Below, in pieces: positions 1-7,369 of a stretch of 15,065 bases of DNA (within the stretch, counting starts at the first letter, position 1; every line of letters begins with the position of its first letter). The stretch comes from Bacteroidales bacterium (lineage in GTDB: Bacteria > Bacteroidota > Bacteroidia > Bacteroidales > UBA932), in NCBI GenBank assembly GCA_021443605.1, contig JABUTQ010000200.1, forward strand, positions 1-15,065, written 5' to 3'. Position numbers and translations under genes: made by a program. The notes beneath the pieces are model-generated. The model did no database searches. It saw nothing but the letters and a program-made list of their open reading frames with translations, and was not told the DNA's origin.

Positions 1-20
1 TATTTTTAATTTTTGGCGTG

Positions 21-51
21 CAAAATTAAGAAAGCATTTCGTTTTATCAAA
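21..51 (-). promoter_or_regulatory. Bacteroidetes-type promoter for a leftward gene outside the window
   Basis: The minus strand shows TTTG (51-48), a 19-base spacer, then TAATTTTG (28-21). This matches the Bacteroidetes primary sigma consensus TTTG-N19-21-TAnnTTTG at every defined base. It begins three bases after the queG stop codon and points left, so it should drive a gene beyond position 1. It argues that queG is the last gene of its transcript. The match is seen in the sequence; promoter activity is inferred. Confidence 0.7.
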
Positions 52-53
52 CT

Positions 54-869
54 CTATTTCTTCCACCTTGAAGGGGGCGTTTTCCGGCCACAGTCCGAAA
101 ACTCCTTCCACCCATTCACCTGCTTGTTCCACGGGCAGGGAAGAAGGCACTTTTCACAACCAAAAATCATTCCATAAAGTTCTATCACACTCCCATCTTT
201 TCTCTCGGGCGACTCAACTGTGAGATAGGCAATGCACTTGTTTGCGTCAAGGGTATATGGAGCGCAAAGAGCTCCCGTAGGACAGCTTCTGATGCAGTTT
301 CCACAAGCGCCACAATCTTTGGGCATATTTGATTTTTTCAACGCAAGCTCCTCACAATCAATATTTTCAAAAGAGATATCACACAAGATGACACCAATCA
401 ATGTATGGAGCCCGTACTCCGGACTAATGAGAAAATTATTGCACCCGATAAAACCCAATCCGCACCGCGCGGCCCATTGACGCTCGAAAATTGGAGCCGT
501 ATCCACAAAGGCCCTGTACTTCGTTAAACCGGCCTCTTTCGCAAACATGTGCAGACGCTCTTTGATTACGGTATGGTAATCCTCCCCAAGGGCATATCCA
601 GCGATGGGAGAAGTTTCCAAATCCATAGAAGAATCCGTATATGGCACAAGGAAACAAAGGACACTCTTTGCTTCTTCCATCAGCAGAGTCGGGTCTAACC
701 GTTTCTCGACATTTCGGCGCAGATACCCCATCTCGGCGCAAAAACCGTTTTCGAGATATTTTTTAAAAAAGGGTTCAATTTCCGACAGCTTTTCCGCTTT
801 TGCAGCACCAAAATCTGCAAATGACAGACTTTTAGCGATATTGAAGAATTTATGGAACAATGACGCCAT
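54..869 (-). CDS. queG: Epoxyqueuosine reductase QueG, short form
   Basis: Catalyses the last step of queuosine synthesis, reduction of epoxyqueuosine to queuosine in the wobble position of tRNAs with GUN anticodons. It is a cytosolic enzyme using cobalamin and two [4Fe-4S] clusters. Visible landmarks are GEDYH (95-99), the RAFVDTAPIFER region (119-130) with the family's catalytic-type Asp123, a bacterial ferredoxin motif CGACGNCIRSCP (186-197), and the second cluster set C212, C238, C241 and C245 ending in CPWN (245-248). The start is ATG with a TATATTTG promoter element 28-40 bases upstream. At 271 residues it is shorter than most QueG (about 310-380). Only 23 residues follow CPWN, so the usual C-terminal helical/HEAT-like part is absent. 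A different frame stays open past the stop (see findings), so a frameshift or a true short form are both possible. The function call is firm; completeness of the C-terminus is not. Confidence 0.93.
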   Translation of the reverse strand: MASLFHKFFNIAKSLSFADFGAAKAEKLSEIEPFFKKYLENGFCAEMGYLRRNVEKRLDPTLLMEEAKSVLCFLVPYTDSSMDLETSPIAGYALGEDYHTVIKERLHMFAKEAGLTKYRAFVDTAPIFERQWAARCGLGFIGCNNFLISPEYGLHTLIGVILCDISFENIDCEELALKKSNMPKDCGACGNCIRSCPTGALCAPYTLDANKCIAYLTVESPERKDGSVIELYGMIFGCEKCLLPCPWNKQVNGWKEFSDCGRKTPPSRWKK

Positions 870-902
870 TTTATAATATTAGTTATTTTAAAAATTTGAA
901 AT

Positions 903-910
903 CAAATATA
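903..910 (-). promoter_or_regulatory. -7 promoter element of queG
   Basis: The minus strand reads TATATTTG, an exact TAnnTTTG match, about 34 bases upstream of the queG ATG. No TTTG was found at the usual 19-21 base spacing, so only the -7 half is supported. It lies back to back with an identical element on the other strand at 932-939. Confidence 0.5.
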
Positions 911-931
911 TCACAATTACGATGAATTTAT

Positions 932-939
932 TATATTTG
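932..939 (+). promoter_or_regulatory. -7 promoter element of the threonine dehydrogenase operon
   Basis: TATATTTG is an exact TAnnTTTG match, 35 bases upstream of the ATG at 975, predicting a leader of about 30 bases. The correct-distance TTTG is missing. The surrounding 105-bp divergent intergenic region is strongly AT-rich, as expected of a shared promoter region. Confidence 0.55.
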
Positions 940-974
940 TATTAATAAACTAAACAATTTATAAGACTAACCGA

Positions 975-1922
975 ATGAAAAGAATATTGGTTGTAGGTGC
1001 AGGGGGACAAATCGGCACCGAGCTCGTCCCTCATCTTCAAAAAAAATATGGTGAAGATAACGTAATTGCAGCAGACCTCAAAGACGATATGGTAAAAAAG
1101 CTTCAAGACATCTGCATCGGCATAAAACTGGATGCACTTGACGGAGAAGCTTTCAATCAGGCAGTTAAGAAATACAATATAGACAGCATATTTAATCTTG
1201 TCGCACTTCTGAGCGCCACGGGAGAGAAAAATCCCCAGCTTGCGTGGAAGATAAATATGGGTGCTCTGATCAACTCTTTGGAAATTGCCCTTGAAAACAG
1301 ATGCGCAGTTTTCACCCCGAGCAGTATAGGAGCATTCGGCACAAGTACCCCTCACGACAACACTCCGCAAGACACTGTAATGCGCCCCAACACTATCTAT
1401 GGCGTGTGCAAGGTGTCAGGTGAGCTTTTGAGCGATTACTATTTCACCCGTTTTGGCGTTGATACCCGCAGCGTGCGTTTCCCCGGTATCATCTCAAACG
1501 GAGCCCTTCCCGGCGGCGGCACCACAGATTATGCAGTTAATGTTTTCTATGAAATTTTGAAGAAAGGGCACTTCACTTGCGAAATCCCTCACGATTCCTA
1601 TATGGATATGCTCTATATGCCCGATGCACTCGAGGCTGTCACCACCTTGATGGAAGCCGATCCTTCCAAACTGAAGCATCGCAACAGCTTCAATATCACA
1701 TCGATGAGCTTTACACCCGATATGATGTTCGAGTGTATCAAGAAGAGAATGCCTCAGGCTTCTTTCAGTTTTGAGGTTGATCCCGTGAAGGCAGCCATTG
1801 CCGATTCTTGGCCAAACAAGATGGACGACAGCTGCGCCCGCGAAGAGTGGGGATGGAATCCTCGCTGGGATATGGATGCAATGGTTGACGATATGCTTGC
1901 AGCAATTGCCAAGAAAATCTAA
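975..1922 (+). CDS. L-threonine 3-dehydrogenase, SDR (epimerase-like) type
   Basis: Predicted to oxidise L-threonine with NAD+ to 2-amino-3-ketobutyrate, the first step of threonine breakdown to glycine and acetyl-CoA, in the cytosol. The 315-residue protein opens with a Rossmann NAD site VVGAGGQIG (6-14). It has the SDR catalytic set Ser116/Ser117 (TPSSIGAFG) and YGVCK (Tyr142, Lys146), followed by RFPGIIS (168-174). The C-terminal SWP...DDS.AREEWGW segment (278-294) is characteristic of the extended-SDR threonine dehydrogenases found in Bacteroidetes and animals, and distinguishes them from the zinc-dependent Tdh of E. coli. Length agrees with the family (about 310-320). The partner 2-amino-3-ketobutyrate ligase (kbl) is not adjacent. 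The next gene follows after 13 bases, so the two are likely co-transcribed. Another NAD-dependent epimerase activity is possible but less likely. Confidence 0.88.
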   Translation: MKRILVVGAGGQIGTELVPHLQKKYGEDNVIAADLKDDMVKKLQDICIGIKLDALDGEAFNQAVKKYNIDSIFNLVALLSATGEKNPQLAWKINMGALINSLEIALENRCAVFTPSSIGAFGTSTPHDNTPQDTVMRPNTIYGVCKVSGELLSDYYFTRFGVDTRSVRFPGIISNGALPGGGTTDYAVNVFYEILKKGHFTCEIPHDSYMDMLYMPDALEAVTTLMEADPSKLKHRNSFNITSMSFTPDMMFECIKKRMPQASFSFEVDPVKAAIADSWPNKMDDSCAREEWGWNPRWDMDAMVDDMLAAIAKKI

Positions 1923-1935
1923 TACTCAGACAATT

Positions 1936-2409
1936 ATGACAATAGATATTGAATCTCGGGTAGAGCGTGCCCGGGCCAAGTTCAGAGAAGGGTACAATTG
2001 TGCTCAGTCTGTTGTGCTGGCATATAACGACATCGCCGGTCTTGACGACGAAACTGCAGCAAAAGCGGCCGCTGCCTTCGGCGGAGGGCTGGCAAGAATG
2101 CGCAATGTATGCGGATGTGTGAGCGGGATGGCTATGCTTGCCGGCTTTACCACCCCATACGCCGGCCCGCTGGGACACTCCGGCAAGAGCGAAACTTACA
2201 GGATAGTACAAGACTTGGCCGCAGGCTATAAAGCTGAAACAGGATCGATAATATGCGGTGAACTTCTCGGACTGACACCCATGCAAAAGGATATGTTCAC
2301 CCCGCAGGCCTCCGAACGCACACCCGAATATTACAAGAAACGCCCTTGCGAAGAGCTTTGCGGCCTTGCCGCACGCTTGTTTGGAGAGTATCTGCAGAAG
2401 CAGGAATAG
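1936..2409 (+). CDS. C_GCAxxG_C_C family cysteine-rich redox protein
   Basis: This 157-residue protein matches the C_GCAxxG_C_C family of small cysteine-patterned proteins, thought to be redox-active but of unknown biochemical role. The diagnostic cysteines are in order: NCAQ (Cys22), CGCVSG (Cys59 and Cys61), CGELLG (Cys107) and the RPCEELCG pair (Cys138, Cys142). The canonical GCA reads GCV here. The glycine-rich FGGG (48-51) before the central motif also fits. The frame is open upstream to 1798 inside the preceding gene. ATG 1936 is preferred because it lies 13 bases after that gene's stop and the protein then starts with a helix typical of the family. There is no signal peptide, so it is cytosolic. 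Its pairing with an NAD-dependent dehydrogenase suggests an operon but does not establish a common pathway. Confidence 0.85.
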   Translation: MTIDIESRVERARAKFREGYNCAQSVVLAYNDIAGLDDETAAKAAAAFGGGLARMRNVCGCVSGMAMLAGFTTPYAGPLGHSGKSETYRIVQDLAAGYKAETGSIICGELLGLTPMQKDMFTPQASERTPEYYKKRPCEELCGLAARLFGEYLQKQE

Positions 2410-2420
2410 CTATTAAGAAA

Positions 2421-2900
2421 TCATTGATATTGAACATATTGCCGAATCTCATCCGCGCCCGGAACTGATGGTTCGGCAAAAATTTTCTCAATCCGTGAAT
2501 CTCTTACGAAGAGAACTCTCGGCACGATGGATCGGAACATCGAGTAATAGGCGTCATATCCTCCCTTGTAGAAGACATCGTGTTTGATGCCTGTCTCTTC
2601 AATGAATTTCCTCACCTTGTCACCATCTTCGCTCCGGCTGATGACGATTATCCCTTCGCACTCATTCAAGACAGAAACGTATCTGTGGCAATCATCACAC
2701 TCGGGATCGATGAACACGACTGCGGCCTTCCAGCGTTTGATGTCATCCGGTGAACGGAAACAGTCGGTGGCCGACCATACCTCAAACGAAGTTATGGAAT
2801 CCCCCACCCTCACCTTATCTTCATCCAAGGTCTTCACACACCCCGCCACCAAAAACAGCAGGACCACCAGCCGGCACACATTCTTCTGATTATCAAGCAT
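2421..2900 (-). CDS. Thioredoxin-fold lipoprotein with a CxxC motif
   Basis: A 159-residue predicted lipoprotein. After a short charged N-terminus comes a hydrophobic stretch (11-20) and lipobox LVAG-Cys21, so the mature protein should be anchored by lipidated Cys21 in an envelope membrane. The rest resembles a thioredoxin/redoxin domain: strand AAVVFIDPEC leading to CDDC (Cys68, Cys71) and the later IVPRVLFV with a likely cis-proline (Pro127). The redox motif CDDC is not the CGPC or CxxC-W context of classical thioredoxins, and the residue before it is Glu, not Trp. I infer a periplasm-facing thiol protein of unknown substrate. It is convergent with the upstream gene (11-base gap, no hairpin seen) and has its own promoter at 2942-2973, so it is monocistronic. 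Confidence 0.72.
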   Translation of the reverse strand: MLDNQKNVCRLVVLLFLVAGCVKTLDEDKVRVGDSITSFEVWSATDCFRSPDDIKRWKAAVVFIDPECDDCHRYVSVLNECEGIIVISRSEDGDKVRKFIEETGIKHDVFYKGGYDAYYSMFRSIVPRVLFVRDSRIEKIFAEPSVPGADEIRQYVQYQ

Positions 2901-2941
2901 AATGCAGTGTATCTAATCTAAAATTTTCTTTTACTCATTGA

Positions 2942-2973
2942 CAAATGTATGATTTCGAGATATATAATGCAAA
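2942..2973 (-). promoter_or_regulatory. Promoter of the thioredoxin-fold lipoprotein
   Basis: The minus strand shows TTTG (2973-2970), a 20-base spacer, then TACATTTG (2949-2942), exact in all defined positions of the Bacteroidetes consensus. The predicted transcript starts near 2935, giving a leader of about 35 bases before ATG 2900. Confidence 0.72.
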
Positions 2974-3001
2974 TTCTTATTCTACATTTCGCGACATTAT
3001 G

Positions 3002-3130
3002 CATGGGGATCCTTCGCTGACGCTCAGGATGACCTCGTCATTCTGAGGCGCAGCCGAAGAATCTCAACGAGCAGTATTGTTCATGGGGATCCTTCGCTCC
3101 GCTCAGGATGACGAACTCGCTCAGGATGAC
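3002..3130. repeat. Cluster of short repeats sharing the core TCATCCTGAGCG
   Basis: Four related copies occupy most of the 286-bp gap between the lipoprotein gene and mutB. Copy A (3002-3033) and copy C (3082-3112) are minus-strand copies reading TCATCCTGAGCG then GAAGGATCCCCATG. Copy D (3113-3130) is a shortened minus-strand copy ending in GAGTTCG. Copy B (about 3037-3066) is a diverged plus-strand copy, GTCATTCTGAGG followed by CGAAGAATC. Seen from mutB, copies D, C and A are in sense orientation behind its terminator. The same core forms the tandem array at the right window edge. There is no open frame or mobile-element gene inside. Confidence 0.85.
3008..3063. repeat. Imperfect inverted repeat, 26/27-base arms with a 3-base loop
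   Basis: Arm one (3008-3033) begins GATCCTTCG and ends CAGGATGAC. Arm two (3037-3063) begins GTCATTCTG and ends CGAAGAATC. They are reverse complements apart from a few mismatches and single-base gaps, with loop CTC. The pair arises from two oppositely oriented repeat copies and would form a long hairpin in RNA of either strand. Confidence 0.75.
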
Positions 3131-3173
3131 AAAAAAAATCCCCCTCGGAGAGTCTCGGAGGGGGAATTTTTAT
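3131..3173 (-). terminator. Rho-independent terminator of the mutA-mutB operon
   Basis: Read on the minus strand, it lies 14-56 bases after the mutB stop. An 8-bp stem pairs TCCCCCTC (3139-3146) with GAGGGGGA (3158-3165), and a short inner stem GAG/CTC closes the loop. The plus-strand run of eight A (3131-3138) gives eight U at the 3' end of the leftward transcript. On the other strand the arm is followed by five T, so weak bidirectional action is possible. Confidence 0.88.
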
Positions 3174-3186
3174 CAATGCAAAAGCG

Positions 3187-5322
3187 TTAGTCCTCGAACT
3201 TCTGCATAAGCATTTCCATCATCTTGATGGTACTGTAAGAGATACGAGTACCGGGGCCGAAGATGGCAGCTGCGCCGGCCTTGTAAAGGAAGTCATAGTC
3301 CTGAGCGGGGATAACACCACCCACGATTACGATAATATCCTCGCGGCCATACTTCTTGAGCTCTTCAACCACCTGAGGAACAAGAGTCTTGTGACCTGCA
3401 GCAAGTGATGAGATACCGATGAAGTGAACGTCGTTTTCAACAGCCTGTTTAACAGCCTCGGCCGGAGTCTGGAAGAGAGGTCCCATATCCACGTCGAAAC
3501 CGCAGTCTGCATAACCGGTAGCAACAACCTTTGCTCCACGGTCGTGACCATCCTGACCGAGCTTGGCAATCATGATACGAGGCTGGCGACCTTCCTTCTT
3601 TGCGAATTCGGCAACCATTTCCTTTGCCTTCTCAAACTCTGAATCGTTCTTAACTTCTGATGAGTAAACACCTGTGTTCATACGGATTACAGCTTTATAA
3701 CGTCCAACAATCTTTTCGCATGCGTCTGAAATTTCGCCGAGGGTTGCGCGAACCTTGGCAGCCTCAACTGCAAGCTCGAGAAGGTTGCCGGTCTTGGTCT
3801 CAACTGCCTTGGTGATGGCAGCAAGAGCAGCCTGAACGGCAGCCTCGTCGCGGTTTGCGCGAAGTTCTTTAAGACGGGCAATCTGACTCTCGCGAACCTT
3901 GGTGTTGTCAACGTCAAGAATCTCGATGGGATCCTCATGCTCGAGACGATATTGATTGATACCGATAATCTTCTCGATACCGCTGTCGATGCGGGCCTGC
4001 TTGCGGGCAGCTGCCTCTTCGATGCGGAGCTTGGGAATACCTGTCTCGATTGCCTTTGCCATACCGCCAAGCTCTTCAACTTCCTGGATATGCTTCCAAG
4101 CTGCATCGGCGAGCTCTTTGGTGAGGCTCTCTACATAGTATGAACCTGCCCAAGGATCGACGCTACGGCAAACGTTGGTCTCTTCCTGGATGTAAATCTG
4201 AGTGTTACGGGCGATACGGGCGCTGAAGTCTGTAGGGAGTGCGATAGCCTCGTCCAAAGCGTTCGTATGGAGCGACTGGGTATGTCCGAGGGCTGCACCC
4301 ATAGCCTCAATGCAGGTACGGGCAACGTTGTTGAAAGGATCCTGCTCTGTGAGCGACCATCCTGAAGTCTGGCAGTGAGTACGCAAAGCAAGAGATTTCG
4401 GATTCTTGGGATTGAACTGGTTTACGAGTTTTGCCCAAATCATACGTGCGGCACGCATCTTGGCAATCTCCATAAAGTGGTTCATACCTATAGCCCAGAA
4501 GAATGAGAGACGAGGCGCGAAGGCGTCAACGTCGATACCTGCCTTGATACCTGTACGGAGATACTCGAGACCATCTGCCAAAGTATAAGCCATTTCGATA
4601 TCATTGGTGGCACCTGCTTCCTGCATATGGTAGCCTGAGATTGAAATCGAATTGAACTTAGGCATATTCTTGGATGTGTATGCGAAGATGTCGCCGATGA
4701 TTCTCATAGAGAACTCAGGTGGATAAATGTAGGTGTTGCGCACCATAAACTCCTTGAGGATATCGTTCTGGATGGTACCGGCCATCTCCTCAAGTTTGAC
4801 ACCCTGCTCGAGACCAGCCACGATGTAGAACGCCATAACGGGAAGAACGGCACCGTTCATAGTCATTGATACAGACATCTTGCCAAGAGGAATCTGGTCG
4901 AAGAGGACTTTCATATCCTCAACTGAGCAGATGCTCACACCTGCCTTACCTACGTCACCCACTACGCGGGGATGATCTGCATCGTATCCGCGGTGTGTGG
5001 CAAGGTCGAACGCAACCGACAGACCTTTCTGGCCTGAAGCGAGGTTACGGCGATAGAATGCATTCGATTCTTCAGCTGTAGAGAATCCGGCATACTGACG
5101 GATTGTCCAGGGGCGCTGAACGTACATTGTTGAGTAAGGTCCGCGAAGGAAAGGAGCCACACCTGCTGCATAATTGAGGTGTTCCATATCCTCGAGATCC
5201 TTGGCTGTATAGAGCGGTTTTACGTCTATCTTTTCCGGAGTGTGCCAAAGTTCCTGATTTTCAGTGCACTTGCATTCTGCTGCCGCTCCGGTATATTCTA
5301 AATCCTTAAAATTTGGTTTCAT
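3187..5322 (-). CDS. mutB: Methylmalonyl-CoA mutase, large (catalytic) subunit
   Basis: Adenosylcobalamin-dependent radical isomerase interconverting succinyl-CoA and (R)-methylmalonyl-CoA in the cytosol, as a heterodimer with MutA. In propionate-forming Bacteroidales it works in the succinate-to-propionate route. From ATG 5322 the protein has 711 residues. The frame can be extended three codons to a TTG at 5331, but MKPNFKDLEYTG matches the family start better. The N-terminal TIM barrel (about 60-420) carries the substrate signature TIRQYAGFSTAEESN with Tyr77, SMRI with Arg207, and GYHMQEAGA with His232. The C-terminal B12 domain (about 580-711) has DGHDRG with the cobalt-binding His593, GISSLAAGH, and the IVGG loop. 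All key residues of a catalytic subunit are present. It lies 12 bases after mutA and is clearly in the same operon. No meaB or epimerase gene is adjacent. Confidence 0.97.
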   Translation of the reverse strand: MKPNFKDLEYTGAAAECKCTENQELWHTPEKIDVKPLYTAKDLEDMEHLNYAAGVAPFLRGPYSTMYVQRPWTIRQYAGFSTAEESNAFYRRNLASGQKGLSVAFDLATHRGYDADHPRVVGDVGKAGVSICSVEDMKVLFDQIPLGKMSVSMTMNGAVLPVMAFYIVAGLEQGVKLEEMAGTIQNDILKEFMVRNTYIYPPEFSMRIIGDIFAYTSKNMPKFNSISISGYHMQEAGATNDIEMAYTLADGLEYLRTGIKAGIDVDAFAPRLSFFWAIGMNHFMEIAKMRAARMIWAKLVNQFNPKNPKSLALRTHCQTSGWSLTEQDPFNNVARTCIEAMGAALGHTQSLHTNALDEAIALPTDFSARIARNTQIYIQEETNVCRSVDPWAGSYYVESLTKELADAAWKHIQEVEELGGMAKAIETGIPKLRIEEAAARKQARIDSGIEKIIGINQYRLEHEDPIEILDVDNTKVRESQIARLKELRANRDEAAVQAALAAITKAVETKTGNLLELAVEAAKVRATLGEISDACEKIVGRYKAVIRMNTGVYSSEVKNDSEFEKAKEMVAEFAKKEGRQPRIMIAKLGQDGHDRGAKVVATGYADCGFDVDMGPLFQTPAEAVKQAVENDVHFIGISSLAAGHKTLVPQVVEELKKYGREDIIVIVGGVIPAQDYDFLYKAGAAAIFGPGTRISYSTIKMMEMLMQKFED

Positions 5323-5334
5323 TTCTGACAAATA

Positions 5335-7218
5335 TTAAAGTTCTTTTATACCCATCTTGGCCTGATATGCCTTGAGTGTTTCAAGAACGTTTGACTTGAC
5401 GTTGATGTAGTTTGTAATACCTTTTTCTTCAAGAGCAGGTCTGCATTCGGGATCACCGGCAACTACCACTACGGCCTTGTCGCCTACGAGCTCAGCGATG
5501 CGAGGAACGGCCTCGAGATATTCGTCATCTGCCGAGCAGGCAACGATGATATCTGCATTGGCTGCCAAAGCTGCTTTCACACCCTCTTCAACTGAAGAGA
5601 AGCGGTTGTTGTCCACAACTTTGAAACCTGCCACTGCAAAGAAGTTGCAGCTGAACTGTGCGCGGGCGCGGCACATAGCAAGGTTTCCGAAAGTGAGCAT
5701 AAATGCCTGAGGCTGTTTTCCGCTGCAGTCCGTAGCGAAACGGAGAGCCTCAAACGGCTGGCTTCCACGATATACGGGGAGGGGCTCAGCCTGCTTTTCG
5801 CAAGACTCTGATTTGCAGCATTCTGCCTGAGCGCCACGGGTAACGACCTCTTTTGTGATATCTTTTGCTGCCTTCTCAAGGAAGTTGGGATATTGGTTGC
5901 TGCCGAGGATAGTCTCTCTGCGGGTTGCAAAGTTCTTGTCCTTCTTGTCTGCAACGGCCTTGATTTCACTCTGTACGAAACCGGCCTTGAACGCTTCGCT
6001 GTAACCACCCTTCTCTTCTACTGCCTTGAAGAGTGCCCACGCAACGTCCATTATGGATTTGGTAAGATTCTCAATGTAATACGAACCGGCTGCAGGATCG
6101 ACAATCTTGTTGAAGTGAGATTCTTCCTTCAAGATTGACTGAACGTTGCGGGCGATGCGGTTTGAGAACTCGCCGGGAGCGCGGAACGCATAGTCGAAAG
6201 GAAGCACTTCGATTGAATCTACACCTGCAATGGCGGCTGACATTGCCTCGGTTGTGCCACGAAGCATATTTACATAAGCATCGTAAACAGTTTGATTCCA
6301 AGTACTTGTAACGGCGTGAACTTTTATCTTCTGTGCGCAGCTGCACTCAACGCCGTATGCTTTTGTGATATTTGCCCAAAGGACGCGGGCTGCACGGAAC
6401 TTGGCAATCTCGAAGAAATAGTTACCGCTGATTGAGAATGTGAATTTGATTCTCTTGGCAACTTCGCAGGCATCCAGACCGGCTTCGGTGAGGCGACTGA
6501 GATACTCGCTGCCGATTGCCATGGCAAAGGCAAGCTCCTGAGAGATGCTGCTGCCTGCATTATTGAAGTCGTATGCCTCAACGTTTATGACCTTTACGAG
6601 GGGATAATTCTCAACGGCCTTGACCACGTCAACGAGCTTTCCGAACGATTTTTCGCAAAGATGGCCTTTGACTGTAAGATTGTGGAGAGGGCTGAAATCG
6701 AAAGAAGCCTTTACAGCCTCTTTTGCGCACCCCTTTTTCTCTACGACTGCGAGGAAATTCTTTACAAGCTCCTCACCGTGACGGAGACAGCAGTTGCAGA
6801 AGTTCACCTCAACGCACTCGAGGCAGATGCCTTCGAGGAGGGTTTCAAAATCTTCAACTGAAAGAGTCTCATGGCTCTTGAGGCAGAAACCTACAGACTC
6901 GACACCTTTCATAAGGCCGTCCAATGCCTGCTTGTTTGCCTCTTTTACACCGACTTCACAAAGGCAATAATCCTGACGGATAAGCCAGTTGTTGTCTTTT
7001 TTAGTACCTCTAACGAACGGGAATTGACCCGGCATAGAGTCTGTGAACTTAATATCGGCAAGATTTTCAGCACGATAGTAAGGGCGTACATTAAAACCTT
7101 CCTGAGTCCTCCATACGAGTTTCTTCTCGTAATCGGCCCCTTTGAGGTCCTTGACAATCGCCTCTTCCCACTGCTCGGTAGTTACCGGAGGGAATTCGGC
7201 AAATAGTTTGTTTGACAT
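5335..7218 (-). CDS. mutA: Methylmalonyl-CoA mutase, small (non-catalytic) subunit
   Basis: Structural partner of MutB, 627 residues, with a degenerate copy of the same barrel plus B12-like domain. The barrel shows WLIRQDY (78-84), YDFNNAGSSISQELA (216-230), FSISGNYFFEIAKFRAARVLWA (261-282) and DPAAGSYYIENLT (374-386). In the C-terminal domain the cobalt-binding DxHxxG is replaced by GNLAMCRAR (511-519), as expected for the small subunit, so it should not bind cobalamin catalytically. It is unusually rich in cysteine: 21 residues, with five in 132-144 (CLEC...CNCC) and a CC...C group at 467-473 in the linker before the B12-like domain. It is the first gene of the operon, with a promoter about 40 bases upstream of ATG 7218. 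That leader is too short for a cobalamin riboswitch. Confidence 0.96.
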   Translation of the reverse strand: MSNKLFAEFPPVTTEQWEEAIVKDLKGADYEKKLVWRTQEGFNVRPYYRAENLADIKFTDSMPGQFPFVRGTKKDNNWLIRQDYCLCEVGVKEANKQALDGLMKGVESVGFCLKSHETLSVEDFETLLEGICLECVEVNFCNCCLRHGEELVKNFLAVVEKKGCAKEAVKASFDFSPLHNLTVKGHLCEKSFGKLVDVVKAVENYPLVKVINVEAYDFNNAGSSISQELAFAMAIGSEYLSRLTEAGLDACEVAKRIKFTFSISGNYFFEIAKFRAARVLWANITKAYGVECSCAQKIKVHAVTSTWNQTVYDAYVNMLRGTTEAMSAAIAGVDSIEVLPFDYAFRAPGEFSNRIARNVQSILKEESHFNKIVDPAAGSYYIENLTKSIMDVAWALFKAVEEKGGYSEAFKAGFVQSEIKAVADKKDKNFATRRETILGSNQYPNFLEKAAKDITKEVVTRGAQAECCKSESCEKQAEPLPVYRGSQPFEALRFATDCSGKQPQAFMLTFGNLAMCRARAQFSCNFFAVAGFKVVDNNRFSSVEEGVKAALAANADIIVACSADDEYLEAVPRIAELVGDKAVVVVAGDPECRPALEEKGITNYINVKSNVLETLKAYQAKMGIKEL

Positions 7219-7262
7219 ACTCTTATTAGTTTAGTTTATATAGTTGTTTTTACTTTATCTTG

Positions 7263-7294
7263 CGAAGTTACGACTAAATGGGCGAATTGACAAA
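7263..7294 (-). promoter_or_regulatory. Promoter of the mutA-mutB operon
   Basis: The minus strand shows TTTG (7294-7291), a 20-base spacer, then TAACTTCG (7270-7263), which differs from TAnnTTTG at one defined base. The predicted start near 7257 gives a 5' leader of about 38 bases. Confidence 0.6.
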
Positions 7295-7338
7295 TATTTT
7301 CTAATTATATCCGTTTTAGGTTGATATGTCCCGATTGG

Positions 7339-7369
7339 CTTGGTCTTTGTATTATAGTTTCTACCTTTG
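7339..7369 (+). promoter_or_regulatory. Promoter of the secreted TapB-like gene
   Basis: CTTG (7339-7342, one base off TTTG), a 19-base spacer, then an exact TACCTTTG (7362-7369). The predicted start near 7375 lies downstream of the first possible ATG (7326) and about 46 bases before ATG 7422, so it decides the start of this gene. Confidence 0.65.

Noticed and set aside
1798..1935. Extension of the C_GCAxxG_C_C protein into the dehydrogenase gene
   Set aside because: It overlaps the conserved SWP...EEWGW end of the dehydrogenase. ATG 1936 lies 13 bases past the stop and fits the family length.
5323..5331. TTG start for mutB three codons upstream
   Set aside because: ATG at 5322 gives the family-like N-terminus MKPNFKDLEYTG and keeps a 12-base gap for ribosome binding after mutA.
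7219..7262. Cobalamin riboswitch in front of mutA
   Set aside because: The leader between the predicted start and the ATG is only about 40 bases, with no B12-box-like sequence; a cobalamin riboswitch needs roughly 200 bases.
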